Positions 20,781 through 21,654 of a stretch of DNA of 21,654 nt are shown piece by piece. Source of the stretch: Geosiphon pyriformis (taxonomy: Eukaryota > Glomeromycota > Glomeromycetes > Archaeosporales > Geosiphonaceae); assembly GCA_016748015.1 (NCBI GenBank), contig JAAOMT010000222.1, positions 933,966 through 955,619 of the forward strand, in the 5' to 3' direction. Position 1 is the first letter of the stretch; each line of letters opens with the position of its first letter. A program made the translations under genes and the position numbers. The notes beneath the pieces are model-generated. The model was not told the origin of the DNA, ran no database searches, and saw only the letters and a list, made by a program, of their open reading frames with translations.

Positions 20781-20908
20781 AGATCACCTGTCGATCACAT
20801 ATTACGTGCAGTATAAAATCAGCGCTGATTGGATTTTATGAAATCCTTTTCCCCTTAAAGACTGCAGATTGAAATATCAATATTTAAAGCTTTCTATATC
20901 TTTTATTA
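20781..20908 (+). promoter_or_regulatory. Probable core promoter and 5' UTR of the BTB gene
   Basis: This is a sharply less AT-rich block directly before the start codon. It holds TATAAAA at 20812-20818, a 14-bp perfect palindrome AATCAGCGCTGATT at 20817-20830, and an inverted CCAAT (GATTGG) at 20827-20832. The TATA word is about 90 bp before the ATG. The palindrome overlapping it could be a binding site for a dimeric factor, which is inference. Confidence 0.45.
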
Positions 20909-21654
20909 ATGGCACCTCAGCAATTCTTTCACGCTTTATCCAATGATTTCGGGAGTCTATTTAACACTCAGAAGTTCTCTGATGTTAGAATTATAGTTGG
21001 CGAAGCGCCCAATATTAGAACTTTTCATGCTCATTCACAAATTTTAGCAGCAAGATCACCATATTTTGCTGTAGCACTCTCTGGCAATTGGATTAAAAGG
21101 GAAAATAATACTATTATCTTCAATAAACCTAATATTTCACCTAATATTTTTGAAATAATTCTCAGGTAAGAGTTTCATTTGCTTTAAAGAATTTTAGCTA
21201 ACATTAAATCATATGTTTCATTTTCCTGGTACAGATATATTTATAATGGCGAGATTTCTCTTGATAAGCATGCAGTACCTACCATTTTAGAATTGCTTGT
21301 CACCGCTGACGAGCTTATTCTAGAAAAAATTATTGATCTCCTTGAAGATTATTTGATTGAACACCATGCAAAAGAGCTAGAAGAAAATTTTGCCACTTTG
21401 CAAAAAACTTCATTTATGCATGATTCTTTCAAAAAGTTACAAAATTTTTGCACCGAAATAATTGTTAATAATTCAGCTATAGTCTTCAACTCCCAAGATT
21501 TCAACTCCCTTAGTGAAAATGCTCTTTCCTCAATTTTAACTCGGGATGACCTAAATATAGAAGAATCTAAGATATGGGAAAAGATTGTGGAATGGGGAGT
21601 TGCTAAATTGGATAAAAATATTCAGATGAAAGAAGTTCTTACCTGGACAGATGA
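20909..21654 (+). CDS. BTB/POZ-BACK domain protein, 5' part (225 codons in the window), cut by the window edge
   Basis: Exon 1 is 20909-21165 and exon 2 runs from 21235 to the window end. The 69-nt GT-AG intron splits an Arg codon (AG|A) that joins EIILR to YIYNGE. An in-frame stop at 20885 makes this ATG the first possible start. The BTB fold spans about residues 16-125, with FSDV (23-26), HAHSQILAARSPYF (40-53), a NW-type step after the first helices, and FEIILRYIYNGEI (81-93). The BACK region follows, with LLEDYLIEHH, FCTEIIVNNSAIVFNS, LSSILTRDDLNIEESKIWEK and WGVAKL, ending in TWTD at the edge. This layout and motif set match the BTB-BACK proteins of Glomeromycotina, most of which continue into a TLDc domain. 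Whether this one does lies outside the window. BTB-BACK proteins typically dimerise and recruit Cullin-3 ubiquitin ligase. The target is unknown. Confidence 0.92.

Overview
The window looks like nuclear DNA of an early-diverging fungus, most likely an arbuscular mycorrhizal fungus (Glomeromycotina, Rhizophagus-like). The evidence is the extreme AT content, short GT-AG introns (69-109 nt), and the gene types: a Sel1-repeat protein, a BTB-BACK protein very like the expanded BTB/TLDc family of these fungi, and a class-3 lipase-like pair. Old, broken Ty3/Gypsy and Tc1/mariner copies fill much of the rest. The assignment rests on recognising these families, not on a database search.

Layout. About 1-7240 is very AT-rich and has no intact gene. 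It holds a decayed Gypsy pol (about 1300-3060) followed by a long, diverged inverted repeat (about 3063-4340). About 7240-7863 (minus) is decayed coding-like sequence with a 123-bp internal duplication. 7947-8380 (plus) is a Tc1/mariner transposase pseudogene. 9823-10722 (minus) is an intact single-exon Sel1-repeat gene, with a broken Sel1 gene in the opposite orientation at 11408-12084 (plus).

The main feature is two tandem four-exon genes on the minus strand, 12810-14334 and 16503-18065. They encode membrane-anchored class-3 lipase-fold proteins of 419 and 428 aa. Exon 1 (472 nt) and exon 2 (267 nt) are the same length in both and all intron phases match. The duplication includes several hundred bp of non-coding flank on both sides, and a second Gypsy fragment lies between the copies. 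In both proteins the catalytic serine of the nucleophile elbow (GHSxGG) is glycine (GHGVGG), and the usual oxyanion motif (FRGT/S) reads FKAP. The Asp and His of the triad are still recognisable. The pair therefore looks like a conserved pseudoenzyme family.

From 18066 to 20780 there is AT-rich intergenic DNA with one possible pogo-type terminal repeat. From 20909 a two-exon BTB-BACK gene runs off the right edge. No operon logic applies: each gene appears to have its own promoter, and no tRNA, rRNA or CRISPR was seen.
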